Positions 53,477-63,275 of a stretch of DNA of 64,000 bases are shown one piece after another. The stretch lies in the NCBI GenBank assembly GCA_013150955.1, contig JAADJD010000062.1:91383-155382 (forward strand), written 5' to 3'. Position numbers and translations under genes: made by a program. The notes beneath the pieces are model-generated. The model did no database searches. It saw only the letters and a program-made list of their open reading frames with translations, and was not told where the DNA came from. How positions within the stretch are numbered: the stretch's first letter is position 1; every line of letters starts with the position of its first letter. Origin of the DNA: Calditrichota bacterium. Its GTDB lineage: Bacteria; Calditrichota; Calditrichia; RBG-13-44-9; J042.

Positions 53477-54337
53477 TCAAATCGTGACCTCCCGTTCCAC
53501 CAATTTTTTCTGGATGACCACCACCAGCATGATCAACAGGGCAAAAAAGAAGCCCAGGGTAGCGGCATATCCCATGTGGTAAAAAAAGAATCCTTCCTTA
53601 TATATATAAAGCACAGCCGAAAGGGTACGATTGAGCGGCCCGCCTCCGGTTAAAATGTAGGGTTCAATAAACAGGGAAAACCCACCAATGGTGGACAGAA
53701 CCACCACCAGGAAGATGGTGGGATTGATCATGGGCAGGGTAATGTGGCGAAATTTTTGCCAGGCGGTAGCGCCTTCCAGATCGGCAGCCTCGTACAATTG
53801 CGCCGGCACGCTCTGCAGGCCGACCAGGAACAACACAATGTACAACCCCACGTTTTTCCAGGTGGCCATCAGGGCGATGGACGGCATGGCCAGATCGGGA
53901 TCCACCAGCCAACCCACTTTCCCCAGACCGATGGCCACCAGCAGCCGGTTCAATAATCCAGAATCGTAACTGAAAAGCCGCTGCCAGAGGATGGTCACCA
54001 CCACCCCGGAAACAATCACCGGCAAAAAATAGGCTGCGCGGAAAAATCCCCGCAAACGCAATTGGCGATTGAGCAATTCCGCAAAAAACAGGGCCACGAC
54101 AATCTGCAAGGGAATATGGATCAGCAGGAAAATCAGCGTGTTGCCCAGTGCCCGGAAGAACAATGCATCGTTGGCCAGCCGGTGGAAGTTATGCAATCCC
54201 ACAAACTCCATGGGTGCAATGATATTCCAGCGGTGAAACACCAGCACCAGCGAAAAACCCACCGGAAATGCAACGAACAATAGAAAATGCACCACGTATG
54301 GCAACACGAATCCGTAGCCGGTGTAACGTCGGGTCAT
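53477..54337 (-). CDS. Carbohydrate ABC transporter permease, MalF type
   Basis: 286 aa from ATG 54337, which has AGGTGGAAGGT upstream. ATG 54355 is an alternative without one. Helices and the EAA loop (EAADLEGATAWQKFRHITLPMINPT) identify a sugar-transport permease of the COG1175 type. It forms the inner-membrane channel with the MalG-type protein. The gap of 196 bp to the MalG-type gene is longer than elsewhere in this run. It holds no obvious gene or terminator. Confidence 0.94.
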   Translation of the reverse strand: MTRRYTGYGFVLPYVVHFLLFVAFPVGFSLVLVFHRWNIIAPMEFVGLHNFHRLANDALFFRALGNTLIFLLIHIPLQIVVALFFAELLNRQLRLRGFFRAAYFLPVIVSGVVVTILWQRLFSYDSGLLNRLLVAIGLGKVGWLVDPDLAMPSIALMATWKNVGLYIVLFLVGLQSVPAQLYEAADLEGATAWQKFRHITLPMINPTIFLVVVLSTIGGFSLFIEPYILTGGGPLNRTLSAVLYIYKEGFFFYHMGYAATLGFFFALLIMLVVVIQKKLVEREVTI

Positions 54338-54419
54338 ACCTTCCACCTGTTTCATGCTTTTGTCATGCCGGTCTCAACCGGTTTTACAGAAAAACGATTC
54401 CCCATGCAGATCGCCGGGA

Positions 54420-55763
54420 TCACAGCATCAGCCTGACTCGGCGGGCGGCTTCTTCCAGCGCCTTATCCACCGGAACCACTCCATAGATGACACTGGCCTC
54501 GAACTGCTGGGAAATGGCGTCGAACACCTCTTTCAATACCGGGCAGACATCGGTGCCCCGAACATACTGTGCCTGCCGGGCAAATGGCTTCATCCGGGGA
54601 TTTTTTTCAAAATACGCCTGAAAGTAGGGATCCTGAAACAGATTCCGTCGCCGGGGCAGCTGATCGGTGGTCTCCAGAAACAGGCGATCGTTTTCCTTGC
54701 TAATCATGAAGCGCACAAATTTCCAGGCCAGTCGCGGATTGGGACTGGTTCCAAAAATGACAATGTTTTTAGGATCCCCATAGGTGTAAACCGGGCCCTG
54801 GTGATCATCGGGAACCGGCACGGGTGCAAATCGATATTCAAAACCTTCCGGTTTAAATTTTTCCAGATACCGCACTACCCAGGGGCCGGTGAACTGGGTG
54901 GCCACCTGTCCCGCAATAAACGGATCCTGCCGGCCTTCCATGGGATCGCGGGGTAAATGGCCGCCCGCATACAGGCGACGGAGAAATTGAAACACTTCTC
55001 GGGCGTAACGATTGTTAAACACGACCCGATTGCCCGTTACCAGTGGGGCACCCTCACTGGCTGCCAGATACAGGGGATAAAAATCGAAGAGCCGTTTCCA
55101 CCAGGTGACATTCACATTCAGGTAGCCGATCCACCGATCCACATAGCCATCGCCATCGGTGTCGGCTTTCATTTTTTCTGCCGCCTGTAAATATTCGCTG
55201 TAGGTGGCCGGGGGCCGATCCAGGCCGATCGCCCGGAAAAGCCCCACATTGTACACCATCATGATGGGGTTAATCTTCCAGGGAACCTGGTAAATGTGGC
55301 CATCTTCCGAAGTAGCTTCCCGCACCACGGCCGAATCGCAGCGCTGGTAAAGAAATTCCAGAAATCCCGGAAGCGTATCCAGCGGCACCAGCACCCCTGC
55401 GCGGGCAAAGGCTTCCACATCCCCCTGCCACATGTTGGAATACACATCGGGCGTGGTTTTGCCCACCACCGCGGCCAGAATGACTTCCTCGCTGGACTGT
55501 CCCTCTGGAACGGGCTGATAACGCACCGGCGTGTCCGGATGCCGACGATTCCATTCGGCCACTACCAGGCGGGCAAATTCAATCTCGTAAGGATTGTTCG
55601 ATGACCAGTAGATGATTTCGTTGGGATTGCGCTGACGGGTGGATGTGCAGGCCAATCCTGAGAGGATCAACGCGCTGCAGACCGCCAGGTAAACCACCTG
55701 ACGACAACGCCAAACCATCCGTGCCCGTCTTACCGATCGACCATCAAAAAAATGCATCACCAT
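54420..55763 (-). CDS. Extracellular solute-binding lipoprotein of a sugar ABC importer
   Basis: 447 aa. Lipobox LSGLAC (about 34-39) follows a basic N-terminus. The chain IIYWSSNNPYEIEFARLVVAEWNRRHPDTPVRYQPVPEG and later GKTTPDVYSNMWQGDVEAFARAGVLVPLDTL are typical of COG1653-type sugar-binding proteins, and IGTSPNPRLAWKFVRFMIS is another common mark. It captures the sugar in the periplasm for the two permeases downstream. A Shine-Dalgarno (GAGGAAAGTGG) fronts ATG 55763. Its presence next to a TonB receptor suggests transfer of oligosaccharides from the outer membrane route. Confidence 0.94.
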   Translation of the reverse strand: MVMHFFDGRSVRRARMVWRCRQVVYLAVCSALILSGLACTSTRQRNPNEIIYWSSNNPYEIEFARLVVAEWNRRHPDTPVRYQPVPEGQSSEEVILAAVVGKTTPDVYSNMWQGDVEAFARAGVLVPLDTLPGFLEFLYQRCDSAVVREATSEDGHIYQVPWKINPIMMVYNVGLFRAIGLDRPPATYSEYLQAAEKMKADTDGDGYVDRWIGYLNVNVTWWKRLFDFYPLYLAASEGAPLVTGNRVVFNNRYAREVFQFLRRLYAGGHLPRDPMEGRQDPFIAGQVATQFTGPWVVRYLEKFKPEGFEYRFAPVPVPDDHQGPVYTYGDPKNIVIFGTSPNPRLAWKFVRFMISKENDRLFLETTDQLPRRRNLFQDPYFQAYFEKNPRMKPFARQAQYVRGTDVCPVLKEVFDAISQQFEASVIYGVVPVDKALEEAARRVRLML

Positions 55764-55839
55764 CCACTTTCCTCAACCCTTGACCGCGCCTTCCATCCCC
55801 CCACGGCGGCCCCTATTCGTTCACACTCCCAATCGCCGT

Positions 55840-56874
55840 TTAAAAAGCCACGTTAATGGAAAACCGTTGAACATTTTGCAGCCGACCAAAGTCGGCGTAG
55901 GCGTAATCCAGCTTCACCTGAAAATTCCCCAGAAACCGAACATGAAAACCGGCCCCCAGGGTAAAGCCTTCCTCCCCATCCCGCAGGAACAGGTTGCGGA
56001 AACCGCCCCGAAGGAAAAACTGTTCCCGGAAGGCATATTCCATCCCGATGTTCATGCTTTCGGTATTGTCGATGGGATGGAGCGCATCCACTGCCACGGT
56101 GAGGCGCTGTTGTTCGGTCTCCCAGGGTTCAATGGCCAGGCCGGCCTGAAAAATCAGCGGCAACGGCCACTGGTCGGTCTTCAACTCCGCAAAAATTCGA
56201 TCATTGTTTCCCAGTTTGTAGGGATCGATATCGTGGTAAACCAACAGATTGTCCCCGCTCATGCGCATGTCGGTACCAAAATTGGTTAATGCAGCGCCGA
56301 TGCGCAATCCCTTCAACCCGGTTCGAAACAGGGTACCCACATCGATGGCAAATCCCTGAGCGGTCTCTTTCCAGATGCGCTGGTAGATGTACTTGGCGGT
56401 CATTCCAAAGGAAAAGCGATCGGTCAGGTTAAATCCGTAACTGAGGGCCAACGCCAGATCCGAAGCCGAAAAGCGCTCCCCGGTCCCTTCGGGCTCTTCC
56501 ACCGTGCGCACCAGCATTTCTCCCATACTCAGGCTGGTCAGGCTGGCTCCCAGGGAACCGTACACTCCCAGGGGAATGACCACGCCGGCATAATCGAAGC
56601 GAATATCAGCCAGCCAGTTGGTATGGACGAACAGCACCTCCGGTCGTTTGAGCTGGGCAATGCCGGCCACATTCCAGTACAGCGCACTGGCATCGTTAGC
56701 GGTGGCCACAAATGCTCCCCCCATGCCAATGGCACGGGCACCCACACCGATCTCCAGAAACGGTGCCGCCGTTGTTCCCACATTGGACACGTTCTTCACA
56801 AATTGTGCCTGAACGGAAAACACCAGTGCCCCAATCACGAAAAGAATACCCCTGATGAAGCTGGATGCTTTCAT
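55840..56874 (-). CDS. PorV/PorQ-like outer-membrane protein
   Basis: ATG 56874 (MKASSFIRGILFVIGALVFSVQAQ) is chosen. The frame is open to 57291, but that part lies inside the upstream gene, and GGTGG is placed 6 bp before this ATG. The product, 344 aa, has a signal peptide and the pattern GVGARAIGMGGAFVATANDASALYWNVAGIAQLKRPEV, typical of UPF0164/PorV-type barrels in FCB bacteria. These aid export of type IX cargo or work with TonB-receptor partner proteins. It sits directly behind the large secreted partner of the TonB receptor. Confidence 0.9.
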   Translation of the reverse strand: MKASSFIRGILFVIGALVFSVQAQFVKNVSNVGTTAAPFLEIGVGARAIGMGGAFVATANDASALYWNVAGIAQLKRPEVLFVHTNWLADIRFDYAGVVIPLGVYGSLGASLTSLSMGEMLVRTVEEPEGTGERFSASDLALALSYGFNLTDRFSFGMTAKYIYQRIWKETAQGFAIDVGTLFRTGLKGLRIGAALTNFGTDMRMSGDNLLVYHDIDPYKLGNNDRIFAELKTDQWPLPLIFQAGLAIEPWETEQQRLTVAVDALHPIDNTESMNIGMEYAFREQFFLRGGFRNLFLRDGEEGFTLGAGFHVRFLGNFQVKLDYAYADFGRLQNVQRFSINVAF

Positions 56875-56887
56875 GACCATCCACCGC

Positions 56888-59800
56888 TTATTTGATGATT
56901 GCAAATTTTCCGATCTTTTCACCAATTCCCGGTGCTTCCACATGATAGATGTACACCCCGTAAGCAATTTCCTGATTGTCCTTGGACAACAGATTCCAGG
57001 CTGCCTGACCATTGTTGACATCGCTGTTGTGTTCAATGACGTCCACCAGATATCCCCGAATGGTGTAAATGCGAATGGTGCACTTCGGGGGCAAATTGAT
57101 GAAGTAGATGCGGCGTTCTCCGCGGCCAAACCGGAATGGACTTCTTGGCTCCCAGGATGCGGCCACCACGTACGGATTGGGCACCACGGCAATCCGATCC
57201 AGATCCGATTTTGCCTTTTCTCGATCAAATCGGCTTCCCCGAAGTTTAAAGGTGAACCGGTCGCCCGTGCGGAACGGCTTGAAAGTGGCAATCCGGAATA
57301 CGTCCCCCGGCTGGGGATACCGCGGCTTTCCTCGGGTGGGATCCACTTCCAGCACCAATCGCCAGGTGGTACTGTATTTCAAAATCGATTCGGGGTTTTC
57401 TTCCACGATGAGAATCTGCTCCAGCGAATCGATGCTCTGATCCTCGGTTACCGGCGTCAGGGTACTGTCTCGGTACTGATCGTAATATTCCCGGAAGATA
57501 AATTTTGCCGGCCGATCTTCGGTGAGATTGTAAACCGAAAATTTGGTGGGAACTGCCGGGAATCCCAGGAAACTGTACGAGGTATCGATGATCTGATCGG
57601 AAAACCGAATCTCATAATCCGCCGGGTACTTGGTGTTCAGGATGGCAAAGCGATCATCCAGGCTCACATCCCACTTCAGATTGCTATCGCCAATCAACCA
57701 GCCGGTGTTTAGCGGATCCACATCCACCTCCGTGTGATTGGTAATTTTCACCACAAATCCATCCACAATTGGCGAAACCGTTTCCTCGTGAACCACGGAA
57801 GTATCCAGTTTCAGCACCTTCTGGCCGTCGGTGATGTCGTAAATCATGTAAAAGGGCGTTCCGCGGTCGTGCAAGACCGTGGTATCGGCAAACTCCACCT
57901 GATAGGTGTGCCCATCGCGGATGGAATCCGGAATGATAAACTGAACCTCAAAATCGCCCGTACCGGCAGTTTCCCGGATGATTTCCCCGTCCAGCTCGGG
58001 TGGCACATAGCCGGCTGCCGGGGCGGTGGGGGTCACCACCGCGGTATTGATATCCACCTGCACATTGCCGGCAATATCCACTTTGATCACACTGGGACAT
58101 TCCGAGGGGGCAATCCCTTCCAGCGTGCCGATCGCGCTGGTATCCACAAATCCCCGGTCATAAGAAACCACCGCGTAATAATAGGTTTGGCCGTTCTGCA
58201 CATCCGTGTCCACGTACACGTGGCGCAGACCGGTATCTTCGCCCAGGTCAAATTTCACTCCCTGCACATCGATGGGATGCAATCCCTTGATGCCATTTTT
58301 CAGATCGAACTGGGCAATGGGTTTCCGGAAGGTGAGTCGGCCATAGGCATCGGTGATCAGCCGCCGTTCCAGGAATTCCGGCTCCGTGCTGCGGTAAATG
58401 CGGTAGCCCTCAAAATCATATTCCTGCAGGAAGGGATCGTAGGACTGTTCCGCCCGCGTGTCCCAGATCAGGGTGACCTTTTTATCTCCGGGAATGGCAA
58501 TCAGGCGGGGCTTGTCCGGTGGTTTCGCAAAGCGATAATCGGCATTGTAGATTTGCTGGACCGTCTTCTTTGTCCGGATGAGATCGTCCCGGTCTTCGGC
58601 AAAGATCAGGGCCATGGAATAATTTTCAGTCTGTCCCGCTTTTAAGGGGAACGATCCCGAAGAGAAGAACATACCCAGATTTGCGGTAACCTGACCTGCC
58701 GAAGGCGGCGGTGCGGATTTAAAGACCTTCCAGTTCTGTTCCTCGTTCCACAGTTCGTACGTATGCACCGGGAAGATGCGGAACCCGGTTAAACCAATCT
58801 GATCCGACTCATCCTTATCCGTCTTATCGAAGTTGGGTTCCCCATCGGTGGGGATGCCATCGGCCTCTCCTTCATCCGGGCCGGTGTAATTGGGATCCAG
58901 CGGGCCAATGCCATCGGCGCCCACGTCGTCGTTGAGCGGTTCGCCGGGATCCCATTGCCCGTTTTCATTCACATCCTCGTAGGGCCGCCAGTCCTGATCT
59001 TCGTCGCCAGACCAGTGCGGCCGGGGCTCCCGTCCGTAAAACTGGATGAATTTCTCCACATCATCCACGCCATACGGATACGTGTCCAGCCACACACCGG
59101 GGCCGCTATCCCGCCGTTCGTCCACCAATCCGTCGTCGTCGTTGTCCACATTGTCATCCTTAATTCCCGGACTTTCCAGAAAGGCAAATCCCGCAACCCC
59201 CACGGGGAACCAGCGTCCGGGCGTGCCGTAGCCGTCGTAATCCCACGCCCAGGCAATATCCAGGGTTAAATCGTATTCGCCGGTATCGTCGGAGGAATCA
59301 TCGGTGCCACCCACGCCCCAGTCGATATAAAATGCATAGTAGACCGAATCGTAATTGGTCTTGCCCTCGTTGGTAATGAAGTAAACGGCAAAGATGACAT
59401 CCTCGGCCAGAACCTGCGACCACTGGAAATAGCGTGCAGCCACTTCCAGTCCCAGTCCCCGGCGCGTGGTGTCGGTGGGATCGGGATAAAAATCCCATTC
59501 TTCGTCGGGATCATCGTCAAACACGAAATAGGTTTCCAGATCGGCATTGCGCACGCCTTTTCCGAAAAAGCCGTTCCAGAAGACCACATCATCCACCAGG
59601 CCATTCTCATCGTTATCGATGCCATCGCGCACTTCACCGGGATTCACCCAATCGGGTTGATCGGGCCACACATCCGGCCAGGTGCTGGGGTCGTCGCTCA
59701 TCGCGGGCTCGGTGGACTTGGGGTAAAAATAGCCCGGCAAGGGTGCCCATCCCCACAATTCGCCCTTGGGGCCGGTGTCCACAAATTCCCGGTACTGGGT

Positions 59801-60109
59801 TTCCATGGGGTGAATCACATTTCCATTGTTGTCGATGGCACGGGCCTGCACAATCAGCGCCACGCCGTCCACATACTGATGCCCCGTCCCCTTGGGCCAT
59901 TCCCCGGAGGGTGAATCGGGCCAGTGGGCAATTTCGCCCCAGTTAATAAAAATGGTACGCACCAGATTCCCATCCATAATGCCCTGCCGGCGCCAGATGG
60001 GATCGCCCACGTTGGGATCCGGCGTGCGCTGGGCCCACAGGGCCATCAACGCTCCCGATAAAAGCAAGAGGTGAATCCACAACCTTATAGTGGTTCGACG
60101 TGTCCTCAT
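56888..60109 (-). CDS. Large secreted partner protein of the TonB receptor, with Ca-binding motifs
   Basis: 1073 aa. A signal peptide (about 9-26) is followed by a long chain in which acidic, Ca-binding-like loops recur: DGIDNDENGLVDD, DDNVDNDDDGLVDE and DVNENGQWDPGEPLNDD. The middle has Fn3-like strands (KKVTLIWDTRAEQSYDPFLQEYDFEGYRIYRST), and the C-terminus, GVYIYHVEAPGIGEKIGKFAIIK, looks like a FlgD/T9SS-type domain. It lies 12 bp after the TonB receptor stop and directly before the PorV-like gene, the order in which Calditrichota-like genomes put a receptor and its surface partner. A SusD-like glycan-capture role is inferred; SusD homology itself is not visible. Confidence 0.8.
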   Translation of the reverse strand: MRTRRTTIRLWIHLLLLSGALMALWAQRTPDPNVGDPIWRRQGIMDGNLVRTIFINWGEIAHWPDSPSGEWPKGTGHQYVDGVALIVQARAIDNNGNVIHPMETQYREFVDTGPKGELWGWAPLPGYFYPKSTEPAMSDDPSTWPDVWPDQPDWVNPGEVRDGIDNDENGLVDDVVFWNGFFGKGVRNADLETYFVFDDDPDEEWDFYPDPTDTTRRGLGLEVAARYFQWSQVLAEDVIFAVYFITNEGKTNYDSVYYAFYIDWGVGGTDDSSDDTGEYDLTLDIAWAWDYDGYGTPGRWFPVGVAGFAFLESPGIKDDNVDNDDDGLVDERRDSGPGVWLDTYPYGVDDVEKFIQFYGREPRPHWSGDEDQDWRPYEDVNENGQWDPGEPLNDDVGADGIGPLDPNYTGPDEGEADGIPTDGEPNFDKTDKDESDQIGLTGFRIFPVHTYELWNEEQNWKVFKSAPPPSAGQVTANLGMFFSSGSFPLKAGQTENYSMALIFAEDRDDLIRTKKTVQQIYNADYRFAKPPDKPRLIAIPGDKKVTLIWDTRAEQSYDPFLQEYDFEGYRIYRSTEPEFLERRLITDAYGRLTFRKPIAQFDLKNGIKGLHPIDVQGVKFDLGEDTGLRHVYVDTDVQNGQTYYYAVVSYDRGFVDTSAIGTLEGIAPSECPSVIKVDIAGNVQVDINTAVVTPTAPAAGYVPPELDGEIIRETAGTGDFEVQFIIPDSIRDGHTYQVEFADTTVLHDRGTPFYMIYDITDGQKVLKLDTSVVHEETVSPIVDGFVVKITNHTEVDVDPLNTGWLIGDSNLKWDVSLDDRFAILNTKYPADYEIRFSDQIIDTSYSFLGFPAVPTKFSVYNLTEDRPAKFIFREYYDQYRDSTLTPVTEDQSIDSLEQILIVEENPESILKYSTTWRLVLEVDPTRGKPRYPQPGDVFRIATFKPFRTGDRFTFKLRGSRFDREKAKSDLDRIAVVPNPYVVAASWEPRSPFRFGRGERRIYFINLPPKCTIRIYTIRGYLVDVIEHNSDVNNGQAAWNLLSKDNQEIAYGVYIYHVEAPGIGEKIGKFAIIK

Positions 60110-60121
60110 AACCCACCCACG

Positions 60122-62800
60122 TTAAAATTCAATTTCAAATCCCAATTGAACCTGTCGGGGTTCCTTGTAAAAGTCCGGTCGGATGTAATAATCCTGCAGC
60201 TTGTTCAATCCTCGCGGTCGCAATCCCCCCACATACAGGGGTGCCAGCGTGTATCCCGCCCGACCCGTATCGGTAAACACATTGACCTCATTCAAACGAT
60301 CGAACAGATTGAAAACCCGTAAAAAGAAGGAAAACTTGAATCCAAACAACTGAATGTCCTTGTAGGCATACACATCCACATAGTAGATGTCCGGCTTGCG
60401 CCCGCTATTTTCCACCGCCGTTTGCACGTTTTGAAAGGTGGGGGTATACGGAAAGCCGGTACCATAGCGAGCCACGATGCTGACCGCCAGGTTGCCCGGC
60501 GTGCCCAGGGTAATGGTCGCATTCAACTGATGGCGGCGATCCCAGTCTAACGGAACCAGCTGTTTGACCGTCTCCTTGGGGGGATCGGTTTGCTGATCCA
60601 GATAAGCCGTATTGGGATCCGAGGCATTTCCCTTGGCGATCTGGTAAGTATAGTCAATGGCCGCGTAAATGCCGTCAGAATAGCGCTTTTCAAATTCCAG
60701 GGTCACCCCGCGCACGTAACCGTAGTCGCGATTGATATACCGCGCATACTTGATGCCCTCCAGCGTGTACAGCACTTCCGTCCCCAGCAGGTTCCGAATA
60801 TCTTTAAAGAACGCGGTTACCGAAAGGCCGTAGTCCCGCCCCAGCTGCTGCTGCAACCCGATTTCATAGATGACCGTTTTCTGCGGCTTGAGCTCCGCAT
60901 TCCCCACCGTATTCAACAGGCTCTGTGGGGGTGGGGAAGGGGTACTTTGCAGCGGATAAATATCGAATTCTGGATTGGTATACAGGTAAAAGAAGGTTGG
61001 TATTTGAAAGAAATGGCCATAGGAAACATGGATGACCCCGGTTTCGGAAATGGGATAGGCAATGCCAAAACGCGGGCTGACCTGATAACTGGGTTTAGCC
61101 TTCGTCCGTGGCGATTTTCCGGGATTGCTGAAATCGGTGGGCACTTCGCCATCGGGATCAAAATAATCGAATCGCACCCCGGCATTGACCACCATGTAGG
61201 TGAATTCCATCTTGTCCTGCAGGTAGGCCGAAAATTCAATCGGATAATGCGTATACTTGTTGTTGTTGTACTGAGTGATCGGGGGGATCCGTTCGGGCAA
61301 TTCGGGAACCACTTCAAACTCGTGCATCCACAACCGGTGGCGGCGATATTCCACTCCCCCCTTCAACTGATGCATCGGGGTGACCTGGCTGGTAATGTCC
61401 CATTTCACCAGATGGGTCGTGGTACTGCGTTTAAAATGCCACATCTGTTGCCCGCCACTCAAATAGGCGTTGGCTCCGGTATCCTGCAACCGCTGGGCGC
61501 TGACATAACGCGGATCGAAGGGATCTTCATAAACATACTGCTTGTAGCGGGTGTAAAAATACGCGTAGCGCAAATCCATGAAGGTGCGCTCATTGAACAC
61601 ATGGTTCCAGGCCACCGTTTGATGGATGCTGGTTCGAAAACGCCGGTAATCGCCATCGGGATTCAGGCGGAACCGGTGGTCATATTCCCGCCACTGCTTT
61701 TCCTGGTAAATGGTTTCCAGGTTGATTTTGTCCAGCGTGCCCAGGCGATAGGTCAGCTTGGCATTCAGCGTCAACCGTTTGCGATTGTTCATCGGGACGG
61801 CCGGCGCTTCGGCAATTAATCGTTCCGCCAGATCTTCAGAAAAATTATACTGCCTCCCGCGACTTTCCACAATCCAGTCTTCCGGTTTCTCCGCCGTAAA
61901 GTCCGAATGATCCGTGGGTAGAAATACCCGCTTTCCGTAAATGTACCCTTCCGTTTCGTACAGGCGGCCGCTGGCAAAAAAGGTCAGATTTTTAAATATG
62001 GGGCCACTCACGTTGAACTGATAATTGCGCACGGGATTCAATGCATCGATGTTCCAGAAAATATCCTTATGCCGACTGATGTAATCGCCAAAATAGACGG
62101 TGGCATTTCCGGTAAAAACATTGGTGCCTTCTTTGGTAACAATGTTGACCACTCCCGACATGGCCTGACCGTACTCCGCGTTAAAGGTGCCGCTGATGAC
62201 GTTCAGCTCCTGAATGGCGTTGTTTTCCACTTCCACAGCAAATTCCCCGGAGTACACATCATTCACCGGGATTCCGTCAATCATGTACACCACCTCCCCA
62301 ATGCGTCCGCCCCGGAAGTGGCCCTCGATTACCCCGGCCTGCAGGTTCACCACATCGGTGAAATTTTCCACCGGCAGGCTTTCGATCACATCGCTGCCAA
62401 TGTTGGTTTCGGTGGAGGTAAGATCCCGCCGTACCAGAGGACGCTCGGCCACCACTTCAATCGTCTCCCCCAGTTCCACCGCCGTTTCCCGCATCTGAAA
62501 GTCGATCCGGGTGGTCTTGTCCACATTCACCCGCACATTACTGACCACCACATCCTGATACCCGATCATGGAGGCCCGCAAGGTGTATACCCCCGGGGGT
62601 ATCCCGATAATGATGTAGGTGCCATCCACATCCGTGGCGGCGCCAAAGGTGGTCCCTTCAACAATGATGTTGACTCCGGGCAGGGGCTCACCGGTCTGAG
62701 CATCCACGGCGGCGCCCACGATTTTACCGGTCGTGCCTGCCCACAACACCACGCTGCTAAACAATAACACATTGACGATGCGACAAACCCATTTGCCCAT
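60122..62800 (-). CDS. TonB-dependent receptor with carboxypeptidase-regulatory-like N-domain
   Basis: 892 aa. Signal peptide (about 1-22), then a CarboxypepD_reg-like domain (about 25-110: GKIVGAAVDAQTGEPLPGVNIIVEGTTFGAATDVDGTYIIIGIPPGVYTL), a plug (about 120-235: VVNLQAGVIEGHFRGGRIGEVVYMIDGIPVNDVYSGEF) and a 22-strand-type barrel ending in QVQLGFEIEF with a terminal Phe. This resembles SusC-like importers. It moves large ligands, probably mannoside oligosaccharides in view of its neighbours, across the outer membrane. A Shine-Dalgarno (GGGAGGAAAAT) fronts ATG 62800. It heads the run of ten genes. Confidence 0.95.
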   Translation of the reverse strand: MGKWVCRIVNVLLFSSVVLWAGTTGKIVGAAVDAQTGEPLPGVNIIVEGTTFGAATDVDGTYIIIGIPPGVYTLRASMIGYQDVVVSNVRVNVDKTTRIDFQMRETAVELGETIEVVAERPLVRRDLTSTETNIGSDVIESLPVENFTDVVNLQAGVIEGHFRGGRIGEVVYMIDGIPVNDVYSGEFAVEVENNAIQELNVISGTFNAEYGQAMSGVVNIVTKEGTNVFTGNATVYFGDYISRHKDIFWNIDALNPVRNYQFNVSGPIFKNLTFFASGRLYETEGYIYGKRVFLPTDHSDFTAEKPEDWIVESRGRQYNFSEDLAERLIAEAPAVPMNNRKRLTLNAKLTYRLGTLDKINLETIYQEKQWREYDHRFRLNPDGDYRRFRTSIHQTVAWNHVFNERTFMDLRYAYFYTRYKQYVYEDPFDPRYVSAQRLQDTGANAYLSGGQQMWHFKRSTTTHLVKWDITSQVTPMHQLKGGVEYRRHRLWMHEFEVVPELPERIPPITQYNNNKYTHYPIEFSAYLQDKMEFTYMVVNAGVRFDYFDPDGEVPTDFSNPGKSPRTKAKPSYQVSPRFGIAYPISETGVIHVSYGHFFQIPTFFYLYTNPEFDIYPLQSTPSPPPQSLLNTVGNAELKPQKTVIYEIGLQQQLGRDYGLSVTAFFKDIRNLLGTEVLYTLEGIKYARYINRDYGYVRGVTLEFEKRYSDGIYAAIDYTYQIAKGNASDPNTAYLDQQTDPPKETVKQLVPLDWDRRHQLNATITLGTPGNLAVSIVARYGTGFPYTPTFQNVQTAVENSGRKPDIYYVDVYAYKDIQLFGFKFSFFLRVFNLFDRLNEVNVFTDTGRAGYTLAPLYVGGLRPRGLNKLQDYYIRPDFYKEPRQVQLGFEIEF

Positions 62801-63225
62801 ATTTTCCTCCCGGGAACCCTGGACAAAATCACCGTTTACCCATCAAAAATTTTAGATCTCCATGCCACACGAAAAACCTTAACTCAAATCCTTCCCGGAT
62901 TGATCGTACCGGATCCCGAAAATCCTGCTCAATTCCCACCCTCTTAGCAGCATAAAAAGCTACCCACCCATGAAGAAACGTTCTGCAATGTTCCTCCAGA
63001 TGAAACCGTTGCGACAACGCTTCTGAATTTACTGCGATAGACGGGACATCTCCTTTCCCTACCTGACCGCTCCTACCGAACCCGCCGTTGCTCACTGATG
63101 GGAATCGTTCGCACCTTATTCTGCAACTCCTGCCGATCGAAACATCACGCTCCGGTGGTTCCGGTGATCGATTGGCTGACCAACTTTTTTTCAAACATCC
63201 CGCAAATCGGATACAGATAAAATAA
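62801..63225. other. Upstream region of the beta-mannoside locus
   Basis: The 475 bp between the TonB receptor and the next gene probably carry the promoter and leader for the locus, as no gene of comparable quality is found. A 121-codon frame (62829-63194, -) has no convincing family or Shine-Dalgarno. I found no promoter that I can support. Confidence 0.4.
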
Positions 63226-63257
63226 GGCGGTGGATCATCCGGTGATGATCCCCCGCC
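63226..63257 (-). terminator. Terminator of the partial surface-protein gene
   Basis: A 14-bp stem with one G-T wobble or mismatch (GGCGGTGGATCATC against GATGATCCCCCGCC) and a 4-nt loop. On the - strand it is followed by TTATTTTATC. It lies 18 bp after the stop at 63276. Confidence 0.85.
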
Positions 63258-63275
63258 CGTATGGAGTGGAGTTCA

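Noticed and set aside
56875-57291. N-terminal extension of the PorV-like protein
   Set aside because: The first about 140 residues overlap the upstream gene entirely and read as a shadow of it. The signal peptide starts at 56874.
62829-63194. 121-codon frame upstream of the TonB receptor
   Set aside because: Composition is unlike neighbouring genes, with no ribosome site and no recognisable domain. More likely leader or promoter DNA.
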